A DNA stretch of 64,000 nucleotides from Odoribacter sp. AF15-53 (GTDB lineage: Bacteria > Bacteroidota > Bacteroidia > Bacteroidales > Marinifilaceae). How positions within the stretch are numbered: the stretch's first letter is position 1; every line of letters starts with the position of its first letter. Made by a program: the position numbers and the translations under genes. Location: assembly GCF_003479425.1 (NCBI RefSeq), contig NZ_QUHC01000001.1:682001-746000 (forward strand). Reading direction: 5' to 3'. The notes under the pieces are model-generated. The model was not told the origin of the DNA. It did no database searches and saw nothing but the letters and a program-made list of their open reading frames with translations. Below are positions 1 through 7,671 of this stretch, piece after piece.

Positions 1-526
1 CCTTATCGGTGGTGCTGGCCCCGATGCTGTCGAGATATCGTTCGTTAGCAAGTAATACGGCCATGCGTTTGAGTTTCATCTCGTTGATTTCGATTTGCAT
101 CTTCATCTCGTCAAGTTGACCTTGGGATGCGGTTCTTTGTTGCTCCAATTTGCTGTGCTTTAGAGCGAGTTCTTCTCGTTTGGTCTCGTATTCTGTGTTG
201 AAGGCTTCCAGGTCAAGTTGGATAATAGGTTCGCCTTTTTTTACCTGTTCCCCGGCTTTCTTGTATATTTCCAGTATTTTGGAGGAGAGGGGTGACGTGA
301 TGATCTCTTCGGAGAGAGGTACCACTTTTCCGGAGGAGTAAATGGATATCTCCAACGTGCCTTGATCAACGGTTGAGATCATGATATCTTTGGCTCGAAC
401 TCCGGGTTTGAACACGTTGACCAATAGAGTGATGATCAAAATGAAGGCAAGCAACGTGAGTCCCGTACGAAGTATGAATTTTATTTTCCGTTGGCGGATA
501 ATTTGAGGTGATAACTGTCTGTCCAT
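1..526 (-). CDS. HlyD-family periplasmic adaptor (partial, C-terminus beyond window)
   Basis: Reading the minus strand from an ATG at 526 gives 175 residues, open to the window edge. It has a short cytoplasmic head, one membrane helix (about residues 18-36) and then a biotinyl/lipoyl-type segment with the motif KAGEQVKKGEPI, followed by a coiled coil rich in Glu, Lys and Gln. This is the standard plan of a membrane fusion protein linking an inner-membrane pump to an outer-membrane channel. It starts 15 bases after the TolC-type gene and closes the operon ATPase, permease, permease, channel, adaptor, so it most likely serves that MacB-like ABC pump. The missing C-terminus prevents finer assignment. 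Confidence 0.88.
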   Translation of the reverse strand, partial: MDRQLSPQIIRQRKIKFILRTGLTLLAFILIITLLVNVFKPGVRAKDIMISTVDQGTLEISIYSSGKVVPLSEEIITSPLSSKILEIYKKAGEQVKKGEPIIQLDLEAFNTEYETKREELALKHSKLEQQRTASQGQLDEMKMQIEINEMKLKRMAVLLANERYLDSIGASTTDK

Positions 527-541
527 GATGATTTTTTAAGG

Positions 542-2023
542 TTATATGTATTCATTGATAATGTTTTCTTTGCGTTCGAAATCAAATAAGGTGATTTGTC
601 GCAACGTGTAAAAATATAACCAAGATGAATATAATTGGCTGATATAGTTTCGTTTGGCATTGTCTCGTTCCGTTTGGGCGGAGTTAATATCGAGGACACT
701 GATTTTGCCCATAAGAAAAGTTTCGAACGCCGTTTTGTATCGTTGTTGAGATACCGTGTCAGCCAGACGGGCAATATCTGTCAGGCGGGTTTGTTCTTGG
801 TATTGACGGACGATTGTCATTACATTTTGTTCAAAGTTCATGCTTTCCTGTTTCAATTGATTTTCCACGATTTCTTGCTGGGAACGGGCTAGTTCTACTT
901 TTCCACGCCCTTTTCCCCAGTCAAGAATGGGGATACTAATTCCCAGGCTGACCATTTCCCGGCTACGCAGGTCTTGGTAAGCATGTTTGAATTTAGGACC
1001 GTTTCCGGTATACCCGATCGAGGCGTACAAGTCGGCACGGAATCCCCGGTTGGCTTTGGCCATGGCAATTTGTTGACGGGCTTCCAGTTGTCGACACAGA
1101 ATGTCACGGGAGAAAGGATTATTGACGGATGCCAATTCTAAGACTTGGGCAAGTGTTACGTCCACGACCGGACATTCACGGGGTATTTCCGGGATTACCA
1201 CTACGCGGTCGTTATATCCCAGGTGATTACGGAATGAAAACATGGTTTGCTCGTATTCCTGTTCCGCCCGGATAACACTGGTCGAGGCATTCAACTTGTT
1301 TAATTTTAATTGTAGTAAGTCGTTATCGGAAATCAGACCGATCTTCTTTTTGCCTAGGGCGACTTCGTAAAGTTTATCCGCATTTTGTAAATTTTGTTTG
1401 GCTATATGGGTATTTTCTTTAGCCAGCAATAAGTCAAAATAGTGATTCAGGGTGCGGATCGCTATTGCCTCCTGGTTGGCAGCGTACTGTTGCTGGGCTT
1501 GTTTATAACGTTCCGGCTCGATGCGCGTGGCCCATTTTAAGGGATTGGAGGTGATCAAGGGTTGGTTAAGCGATATGGATACGGGAATACTCATGTAATC
1601 CGTTCGCTTGTTTCCTTCCAGTTCGTCCATGCGTTGTGTCATTGATTCGATAGAGATTTTACCTCCGGTAAACGGGATGTTCTGGTCGATAGACAAGGAT
1701 AGTTGCTCGGAAATGGAGCTACTAGATATGAATTTATAGGTCCCGTCTTCTTTCAAGTAATTCGAGATAGAACGGTCCAGACTGGGAAGCGTGCCGGATA
1801 ACGTCATACTGGGCAAAAGGTCTGCCCGGTAATCCCGGTACTGCCAGTAGGCGATACGCATTTGGTTTTTGGCCACCAGAGCATCTAAAGATTGCTCTCG
1901 GGCGATCTTTAGAGCTTCTTCCAGCGAGAGATGTTTCTCGATGGTTTGTCCCGATAGGGGAAAGATGCGGGCCAGTATTAAAAGTATAAGTACGATATTT
2001 TTCATGGTAATGCGTTTATTCAT
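542..2023 (-). CDS. TolC-family outer-membrane efflux channel
   Basis: 493 residues with an N-terminal signal peptide (MKNIVLILLILARIFPLSG region). The body is helical with two OEP-type repeats, including an N-terminal LSLEEALKIAREQ segment and a later LAQVLELASVNNP segment, as usual in TolC-family channels that span the outer membrane and meet an adaptor in the periplasm. The ATG at 2023 overlaps the stop of the upstream permease by 8 bases; a second ATG at 2005 gives a cleaner signal peptide and is an equally good start. It lies between the ABC permeases and the adaptor. The RND operon further on lacks its own channel, so this protein could also serve it, which is only an inference. Confidence 0.9.
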   Translation of the reverse strand: MNKRITMKNIVLILLILARIFPLSGQTIEKHLSLEEALKIAREQSLDALVAKNQMRIAYWQYRDYRADLLPSMTLSGTLPSLDRSISNYLKEDGTYKFISSSSISEQLSLSIDQNIPFTGGKISIESMTQRMDELEGNKRTDYMSIPVSISLNQPLITSNPLKWATRIEPERYKQAQQQYAANQEAIAIRTLNHYFDLLLAKENTHIAKQNLQNADKLYEVALGKKKIGLISDNDLLQLKLNKLNASTSVIRAEQEYEQTMFSFRNHLGYNDRVVVIPEIPRECPVVDVTLAQVLELASVNNPFSRDILCRQLEARQQIAMAKANRGFRADLYASIGYTGNGPKFKHAYQDLRSREMVSLGISIPILDWGKGRGKVELARSQQEIVENQLKQESMNFEQNVMTIVRQYQEQTRLTDIARLADTVSQQRYKTAFETFLMGKISVLDINSAQTERDNAKRNYISQLYSSWLYFYTLRQITLFDFERKENIINEYI

Positions 2024-3179
2024 AATGTAATGTTTCTGCCGGGTTGATACGTGATACAAGAAACGCCGGGTACCATGCACTAAATGCGGAGAATAAGAAC
2101 ATGATAGCTAGCGTGAGTCCCACGGCGATCAGGTTTATAGGAGAAAATTCGTAAGCCAGGCAAAAAACGATAAGACCGGGAAGGAGGGCGACTAGGGTTA
2201 ATGTGAGACCTTCAAATAACACGAAACGAGCAAGGCCGTAAGGTGTGGAACCAATGGCCAATCGCAGGGCGAATTCTTTTTTTCTCTTTTTGGAATACAT
2301 CCAGAAAATACCGAATGTTCCGATAAATGAGAAGATCAGTAAAAAAGAGGACGGGACGATTTGTAACGAGAAACTGAGTATAGTATTCACGAGATGGCTC
2401 ATCTTCCATTGGTCTACTTTTCCGATTAACGGCGTGGCTTGATTATCCGGGAACGTTTTTTTAAATTCGATATACGCTTCCCGAAGAAAGGTTTCGTCTT
2501 CTCCGGGTTTTATCCTGAACGTGAATTCTCCACCTGAATTTCCATAGGCTTGTATGGAAAGTATTATAGCTGGAAAGGGAGAATCCAATGGTAGATATTT
2601 GATGCCGGAAATAACTCCTACCACGGTAAAGGTAAATCCGTCATATTGAATCCGTTTTCCCAAAGGAGATTGCCAATTCGCTTTGTCTGCCAGTTGTTTG
2701 CTTATGACGGTAGGATAGGTTCCGTCTGCAAGCTTTTCATCTTGTAACCATGTTCCTTCTTCCAAATCCGGCTTGAATACTGTATAGCCAGCCGCGTTGG
2801 ATAATTTTATGAAACTGATGATTTTTTTATCATCAATCGTTAGCGTGTCTTTTTGTTGAAATTGCCCGCTATTTTGATAGGGAAGGATATCGTTGGTGAT
2901 GGAAATAGATTCGACGCAATCTTTTTCTTTCATTTTTCTTATAAAAGAAGAAAATCCTCTAAAAATTTGATCTTCGTCTGACTGTGAAATTATTTCTCCC
3001 AAACGGATTGTGTATGTATTATCTGTTGTAAGTATTCCCGGAGACGTGTATTGTTTCACGTCATTACTAACGTTAATGAAGCAGAACATTAGGATAATGA
3101 ATATCAAGGCTTGTTCGATAAAGATTCCGACATAGTGATATTTCTGGTTCCAGATCAAGGTAAGAATATGTTTTATCAT
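2016..3179 (-). CDS. ABC transporter permease, MacB/FtsX type (second of pair)
   Basis: 387 residues. A membrane helix near residues 15-37 is followed by a large periplasmic MacB-PCD-like domain and three C-terminal FtsX-type helices (about 270-380), ending in the typical RINPAETLHYE tail. Proteins of this plan are the membrane half of type VII (mechanotransmission) ABC systems, which drive periplasmic substrates or lipoproteins outward rather than carrying them across the inner membrane. Its start overlaps the stop of the other permease by 4 bases and its stop overlaps the TolC-type gene, so the proteins are translationally coupled. It is probably one half of a heterodimer. The substrate cannot be read from sequence. 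Confidence 0.9.
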   Translation of the reverse strand: MIKHILTLIWNQKYHYVGIFIEQALIFIILMFCFINVSNDVKQYTSPGILTTDNTYTIRLGEIISQSDEDQIFRGFSSFIRKMKEKDCVESISITNDILPYQNSGQFQQKDTLTIDDKKIISFIKLSNAAGYTVFKPDLEEGTWLQDEKLADGTYPTVISKQLADKANWQSPLGKRIQYDGFTFTVVGVISGIKYLPLDSPFPAIILSIQAYGNSGGEFTFRIKPGEDETFLREAYIEFKKTFPDNQATPLIGKVDQWKMSHLVNTILSFSLQIVPSSFLLIFSFIGTFGIFWMYSKKRKKEFALRLAIGSTPYGLARFVLFEGLTLTLVALLPGLIVFCLAYEFSPINLIAVGLTLAIMFLFSAFSAWYPAFLVSRINPAETLHYE

Positions 3180-4399
3180 TTTGAGCCTCCTTTCAATGTA
3201 TTGGCAATATTTTTCTTGGCGATTAAGTAAGCGGGTAGCCCACCGGATAGCAGGCTGAATAGCATAGCTAACGGGAGGACGCCTAACAGGACAACACTAA
3301 TATTTAATTCTGGAAATAAGGTGAAACCGCTTACTGGTGTCGCTTCTATGAAAATGTTGTTTATCACGTAGAACACGGGATAGACGAGCAGTAATCCCAA
3401 GCAGGTACCCAAAAATACGAGGATAATATATTCTGTGATACTTTGAAAAAAAGCGGAGGATTTGTCTGCACCCAAGGCCCGGCGTATGGCAATCTCTTCC
3501 GCCCGGTTGGCCGTGTTGGCTATACTGAGCGTGATGATATTGATTGCCGGAATAATTAATAGTAAAAAGATAACAATCGGAATACCGTAAGTTAGTATAC
3601 CGTTAAACATTTGATCCATTCTGAGTGAATAATCATTTGGGTACATTGATGTGTCAATATCTACTTCCATGTGTTGGGTTTCAGCGTTACGGCGTAAAGC
3701 ATCCACCACGTTTTGTGACATTTGTTCCGGGGTGAAGTTTTCGGGAAACAATACGTGCAATTCATATTGGCTTGTCATATTCGGGAAAAATTTATTAAAA
3801 GTATAGGGGGCCCACACGGAGTGAGCTCCTCCCATGGCTAGCATCGAGAAATCTTCTACAACACCGATAACTTGGAATGTGTTCCCTTGGAATTCTATTT
3901 TCTGGTTGATAGCACTACCATTTTTGAAATAAAGTTTCGCGCAACTTGCTGAAATTACGAGTACCGGTGTGTGATAGTCGTTTTCCGTGAAGGGTCTTCC
4001 CTCGATAAAATTGAACTTGTATATTTTCCAGTAATCTGCATTGACGAAGTGTACTACGTTAGAACGCATTTGTTCGTTAACGATAAACGTCATGGGTTGC
4101 ATCTGTATAAATGAATAGGTTTCATAATTTTTCACGTATTTCATTAGATTGGTGATACCTTCCTTGTCTAACCTGGCAATATATTGTCCCTTTTTATCTT
4201 GATCCCAGCAGCTAACGAGTACGATTCGCTTGCTATTAACATTGGGTGGGGTTTTATAAAACATGATACTGGTAATTTGCAGCGCGATCGTGACGAAAAT
4301 GAACGAGAGTGCCGTACCCCCGATAAAAAAGGATGCGTATGCCGGGTTGTGCCGTATGTTGTAAAGGGCTGATTGTATATATAATTTTAGTTGTTTCAT
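3176..4399 (-). CDS. ABC transporter permease, MacB/FtsX type (first of pair)
   Basis: 407 residues with the same order as its partner: one N-terminal helix (about 20-45), a MacB-PCD-like periplasmic domain, then three FtsX-type helices. It contains the conserved coupling segment RAEEIAIRRALGADKSS before the second of the C-terminal helices, which in this family contacts the ATPase. It begins 21 bases after the ATPase gene and overlaps the second permease by 4 bases. The two permeases are divergent in sequence and probably form a heterodimer. Assignment to the family is firm; the exported compound is unknown. Confidence 0.91.
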   Translation of the reverse strand: MKQLKLYIQSALYNIRHNPAYASFFIGGTALSFIFVTIALQITSIMFYKTPPNVNSKRIVLVSCWDQDKKGQYIARLDKEGITNLMKYVKNYETYSFIQMQPMTFIVNEQMRSNVVHFVNADYWKIYKFNFIEGRPFTENDYHTPVLVISASCAKLYFKNGSAINQKIEFQGNTFQVIGVVEDFSMLAMGGAHSVWAPYTFNKFFPNMTSQYELHVLFPENFTPEQMSQNVVDALRRNAETQHMEVDIDTSMYPNDYSLRMDQMFNGILTYGIPIVIFLLLIIPAINIITLSIANTANRAEEIAIRRALGADKSSAFFQSITEYIILVFLGTCLGLLLVYPVFYVINNIFIEATPVSGFTLFPELNISVVLLGVLPLAMLFSLLSGGLPAYLIAKKNIANTLKGGSK

Positions 4400-4420
4400 G
4401 GTTTACCGTTTCTTTAACTA

Positions 4421-5083
4421 TTAGAGTATGTTCCCGTCAGACATCCGAATGATGCGGTCGGTTTTTCCCGCGACACCTTCATCGTGAGTGACCATTACTA
4501 TGGTCGTTCCCTCCCGGTTTAGCTTGGTGAGGATATCAATAATTTCGGCTCCCATTTTACTATCCAAGTTTCCGGTAGGCTCGTCTGCCAGCAGGATTGC
4601 AGGTTCCCCGATCAGGGCACGGGCGATGGCTACACGCTGGCATTGTCCCCCGGAAAGTTGGGTGGGGAAATGTTTCGTGCGATGAGAAAGACCTACTTTT
4701 TCGAGGACGGCCAATGCCTTTTTGCGGCGTTCGGAGGCACTGACCCCGCTACGATACAGCAGGGGGAGTTCCACGTTATCCAGTACGTTTAAAGCTGGAA
4801 TCAGATGAAAGTTCTGAAAAACGAAGCCAAGTTTCCGGTTGCGTAGTTTTGCCATCACTTTATCCGAGAGGCTGGAAACCTCCACGCCGTCTAGGAATAA
4901 CTCTCCGCTAGTGGGTGAATCCAGTAATCCGATAATGTTCAGTAGAGTACTTTTACCGCAGCCCGAGGGGCCCATGATGGAGACAAATTCTTTTTCCTCG
5001 ATATTCAAGTTGATATTTTCCAGTGCTTGGGTCTCTATTTCTTTCGTGCGATAGATTTTGTTCAGGTTGACAAGTGTAATCAT
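4421..5083 (-). CDS. ABC transporter ATP-binding protein, MacB/LolD type
   Basis: 220 residues, the usual length for a stand-alone ATPase of this class. Walker A is GPSGCGKST (about residues 38-46), the Q-loop is in [10 protein letters not shown], the signature is LSGGQCQR, and Walker B runs into [13 protein letters not shown]. The [17 protein letters not shown] segment is typical of MacB/LolD ATPases. It is first in the operon leading to two permeases, a TolC-type channel and an adaptor. Its promoter region carries an 11-bp direct repeat also found before regulator 1, so the neighbouring two-component system probably controls it. Confidence 0.95.
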   Translation of the reverse strand: MITLVNLNKIYRTKEIETQALENINLNIEEKEFVSIMGPSGCGKSTLLNIIGLLDSPTSGELFLDGVEVSSLSDKVMAKLRNRKLGFVFQNFHLIPALNVLDNVELPLLYRSGVSASERRKKALAVLEKVGLSHRTKHFPTQLSGGQCQRVAIARALIGEPAILLADEPTGNLDSKMGAEIIDILTKLNREGTTIVMVTHDEGVAGKTDRIIRMSDGNIL

Positions 5084-5146
5084 GGTTATTGGTTTTTTCT
5101 AAATTTATTATTTCTTATCTTCGTCCGGTGAATTATTTCTTACTGA

Positions 5147-5205
5147 CAAAGTTGAGTGATAAATTCTATATTAAAAAGTGGCGTTTGTAGTAAAATTGTA
5201 GTAAT
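5147..5205 (-). promoter_or_regulatory. Promoter and class-1 direct-repeat operator of the ABC exporter operon
   Basis: On the plus strand TTGTAGTAA occurs at 5186-5194 and again at 5197-5205, an 11-bp spacing typical of OmpR-family sites. Downstream in the minus direction, a -7 box CAACTTTG (plus strand 5147-5154) fits the Bacteroidetes consensus TAnnTTTG at all but the first base. The -33 position has no TTG, as expected for an activated promoter. The repeat lies where it abuts the -33 position. It also precedes kinase 1 on the other strand, so it may serve both directions. Confidence 0.6.
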
Positions 5206-5219
5206 TTTTGTGTGAATCA

Positions 5220-6113
5220 ATGGGGAAAAAGTATAATTATATAGGAATAATTGCTATCCTGATGGTGTTGGGATTACTACTTGTTCAATCCCTTGCTGTC
5301 TATCAGATTTATCAGGCCGAAGGAAATGAATTCTCGTTATGGCAGGTATCGGGTGTGGCGGCATTATTCATCCTTTTGCTGTTGGGTTTAGCCGTGTTGG
5401 TCTATACTCTTTATCGACAACGTAAATTATCTTCTTTACAGGAGGGGATGATGCAACAGATCGTCCATGATTTCAAAACTCCGCTGAATAGCGTGAGTAC
5501 GCTTTTGGAATTAATCCGGGAGGAAGCTCCGGTCAACGAGGGGGTACAACAGAAATACACTTTGGTGGAAAAAGAAATCGAGAATATGCGGAAAGCCAGT
5601 ACTTCGTTATTGAGTTCTTTGAGTGAGATATGCGAAGCCCGCGTGGAGCGTAAACTGTTTGATTTGAAAGCAGGAATAAATGAATTGATAGAAGAACAAC
5701 GTTTGGCCAACCGGGGAAAGAAGGAGGTCGATATCCAATTCGATTATCGGATTCCGATACCTGCTATCTATGCTTCTTCCATACATTTGTTTTGCGTGAT
5801 ACGCAATTTATTGGATAATGCGGTCAAGTATTCTGATGGGAAAGCCGAAGTGTTTATCTGTTGTTTTTTGAAAGGGAACGGGATTGGTATTTCCGTGGCG
5901 GACAAGGGGAGGGGGATCTCCAAGGAACATCAGAAACATATATTTGAGAAATATTACCGGGCTTCGGGGAAAGAAAGACACAAGAAAGAGAAAGGTTATG
6001 GTCTGGGACTTGCCTATGTCCGCCAAATCGTGAAGGCGCATGGTGGTCGGGTGAGCGTGGAGAGCGAGTTGGGAAAAGGAAGTACATTCTCGATCTATTT
6101 AAAAGAATGGTAA
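5220..6113 (+). CDS. Sensor histidine kinase 1
   Basis: 297 residues from the ATG at 5220; a TTG 12 bases upstream is in frame but less likely. Two membrane helices (about 8-28 and 44-64) enclose only about 15 periplasmic residues, so it probably senses within the membrane or through a partner. The phosphoacceptor box is VHDFKTPLNS with His about residue 83. The ATPase domain has an N box (RNLLDNAVKYS), a G1 box (VADKGRGIS) and a G2 box (GYGLGLAYV). It is followed 23 bases later by an OmpR-family regulator and stands back to back with the ABC exporter operon. It probably responds to envelope or drug stress, which is inferred only. Confidence 0.93.
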   Translation: MGKKYNYIGIIAILMVLGLLLVQSLAVYQIYQAEGNEFSLWQVSGVAALFILLLLGLAVLVYTLYRQRKLSSLQEGMMQQIVHDFKTPLNSVSTLLELIREEAPVNEGVQQKYTLVEKEIENMRKASTSLLSSLSEICEARVERKLFDLKAGINELIEEQRLANRGKKEVDIQFDYRIPIPAIYASSIHLFCVIRNLLDNAVKYSDGKAEVFICCFLKGNGIGISVADKGRGISKEHQKHIFEKYYRASGKERHKKEKGYGLGLAYVRQIVKAHGGRVSVESELGKGSTFSIYLKEW

Positions 6114-6114
6114 T

Positions 6115-6134
6115 TTGTAGTAAATTTGTAGTAA
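6115..6134 (+). promoter_or_regulatory. Class-1 direct-repeat operator before response regulator 1
   Basis: TTGTAGTAA at 6115-6123 is repeated at 6126-6134, again with 11-bp spacing, immediately before the regulator's ATG at 6137 and just after the kinase stop. It matches the pair at 5186-5205 exactly in both half-sites. The likely role is autoregulation of the regulator by itself; its position so close to the start codon would suit repression or a feedback brake. No -7 box was found for it. Confidence 0.55.
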
Positions 6135-6136
6135 AG

Positions 6137-6820
6137 ATGACAGAGAAAATGAAATTATTATATGCTGAGGATGATGATACCTCTGCGATAATTTACACGG
6201 AAGTGTTTCGCAAGGCGGGTTTCGAGGTAAGTGTTGCCAGGGATGGCGACGAGGCGTGGGATATGTACCAACAGGGTGGCTGGGATGTTCTTTTATTTGA
6301 CATGGACCTGCCGGGTAAAGATGGTTACGAGTTGATCCGTTTGATTCGGGAGCGGGGGGATGTTGTGCCTATTTTGATACTGAGTTCTCTGAATCACTAT
6401 AAAGCGTTGTACGAGGGAGCAGATGATTATTTGGTGAAAGGGATGCACGTGGAGGAGATTCGTGCCCGCTTGGATAAAGCCATTGAACATGCTCGTCAAA
6501 AGACCTCTCCGAAGGATTTGGCCCTTTTCCGAATCTCTCGTAAGACCACTTTTGATCACATTACCCGGATTCTTACCATTGGTGATAAGCAGGAAAAATT
6601 GAAAGCTACCGAGACCCGAGTATTGCGTTTACTTTGTTTGCGATTGAACGAGTTGTGCCCGAAGGAGGAGTTGTGCGATAATATCTGGGGAGTACATAAC
6701 CAGACCAAGGAACGGGAGTTGGCCCGTTACGTGTCTACGCTTCGAAAAGCGCTGTCCCCAGATGAATCCATCGTGATCGAGAATGATTTCGGGGATGGGT
6801 ACAAGATGTTAGTATATTAA
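6137..6820 (+). CDS. OmpR-family response regulator 1
   Basis: 227 residues. The N-terminal receiver domain has the acidic pair in YAEDDD (about residues 9-14) and the phosphoacceptor Asp55 in LLFDMDLPG; the conserved Lys is in DYLVKGMH. The C-terminal domain is a winged helix of the OmpR/PhoB type (about 130-227) with the wing ending IENDFGDGYKMLVY. The ATG at 6137 is preferred over the upstream in-frame start because it begins directly at the conserved MTEKMKLLYAED segment. The stop overlaps that of the convergent signal peptidase gene by 4 bases, leaving no room for a terminator between them. It probably binds the TTGTAGTAA repeats on either side of the kinase gene. Confidence 0.93.
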   Translation: MTEKMKLLYAEDDDTSAIIYTEVFRKAGFEVSVARDGDEAWDMYQQGGWDVLLFDMDLPGKDGYELIRLIRERGDVVPILILSSLNHYKALYEGADDYLVKGMHVEEIRARLDKAIEHARQKTSPKDLALFRISRKTTFDHITRILTIGDKQEKLKATETRVLRLLCLRLNELCPKEELCDNIWGVHNQTKERELARYVSTLRKALSPDESIVIENDFGDGYKMLVY

Positions 6821-7671
6821 TGTATCTTTTTGAAGAAGCGTCGCCAGACGTATTCTTTCGTGTGCGGGTCTTTGGAGGTGAGAACGAAGGAGGCTTTGCC
6901 CACGATGAAGTCTTCGGGGATGGGACCGATGTAGCGGGAATCGCGGGAGTTGAATACTTGGTTTCCGGCGACGAAGTACCAGTTCTTTTGGAAGGTGTAT
7001 TCACGGATAAGGGAATCGCCCAGGTATAGTTGGCGTTGTAGCTCGTGTACCGGGACTTGGGTCTCGTAGGCGATCAGGTGACGATACAGGGAGAAGTTCA
7101 GCGTGTCGATGGTGATGGTCGTGCCTGCCGAGGGGATATACAGGGGACCGAAATTCTGGATGTTCCAGCGATGCCAGTAGTCGAAGGGGAAGGCGTTGTA
7201 TATTCCGGGGGCGTAGTCACCGCGATAGTGGTGCAGGCGTTGCTGGTCTTCCAGGTTGCCGTAACCGCTTTGGCCGTTGATATAGTTGATTCCGTCGATG
7301 ATCGAGAGCGAATCACCCGGTAGGGCGATACAGCGTTTCACGTAAAAGGTTTGCAGATCCATGTCCCAACGGCCGTTGGCATGTGTCGGGAAGTTGAAAA
7401 CGATTACGTCGTTGCGTTTTAACGAGGTATATCCCGGGGTGCGAACCGTTTCCGGGTGTGCGCCATCGAGAAAGTCGAAATTCTTGTAGAAGCGGGCACC
7501 CATGTACATCTTGTTCACCACGATAAAATCACCCGGTTCTATCGTCGGGTACATCGAATCGGAGGGAATACTGTAAAAGTCCACGATGAAGAGCCGCAAC
7601 AGGGCGGCGATCACGATCGCTAGTAGGATGGCTCCCACGTATTGGAATATGGATTTGATGACTTTTTTCAT
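6817..7671 (-). CDS. lepB: Signal peptidase I encoded in the RND efflux operon
   Basis: 284 residues with one N-terminal membrane helix (about 12-32) and the family motifs. The catalytic Ser39 is in IPSDSMYPT and the general-base Lys112 is in FYVKRCIALPGDS; the later box RDSRYIGPI is also present. It cleaves signal peptides on the periplasmic side of the inner membrane. Its start overlaps the stop of the RND permease by 4 bases, so it is co-expressed with an efflux pump, an unusual setting for a housekeeping signal peptidase. Because the operon shares an operator with several NVEALA peptide operons, it may process those secreted precursors. That link is inferred from regulation, not shown by the sequence. 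Confidence 0.94.
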   Translation of the reverse strand: MKKVIKSIFQYVGAILLAIVIAALLRLFIVDFYSIPSDSMYPTIEPGDFIVVNKMYMGARFYKNFDFLDGAHPETVRTPGYTSLKRNDVIVFNFPTHANGRWDMDLQTFYVKRCIALPGDSLSIIDGINYINGQSGYGNLEDQQRLHHYRGDYAPGIYNAFPFDYWHRWNIQNFGPLYIPSAGTTITIDTLNFSLYRHLIAYETQVPVHELQRQLYLGDSLIREYTFQKNWYFVAGNQVFNSRDSRYIGPIPEDFIVGKASFVLTSKDPHTKEYVWRRFFKKIH

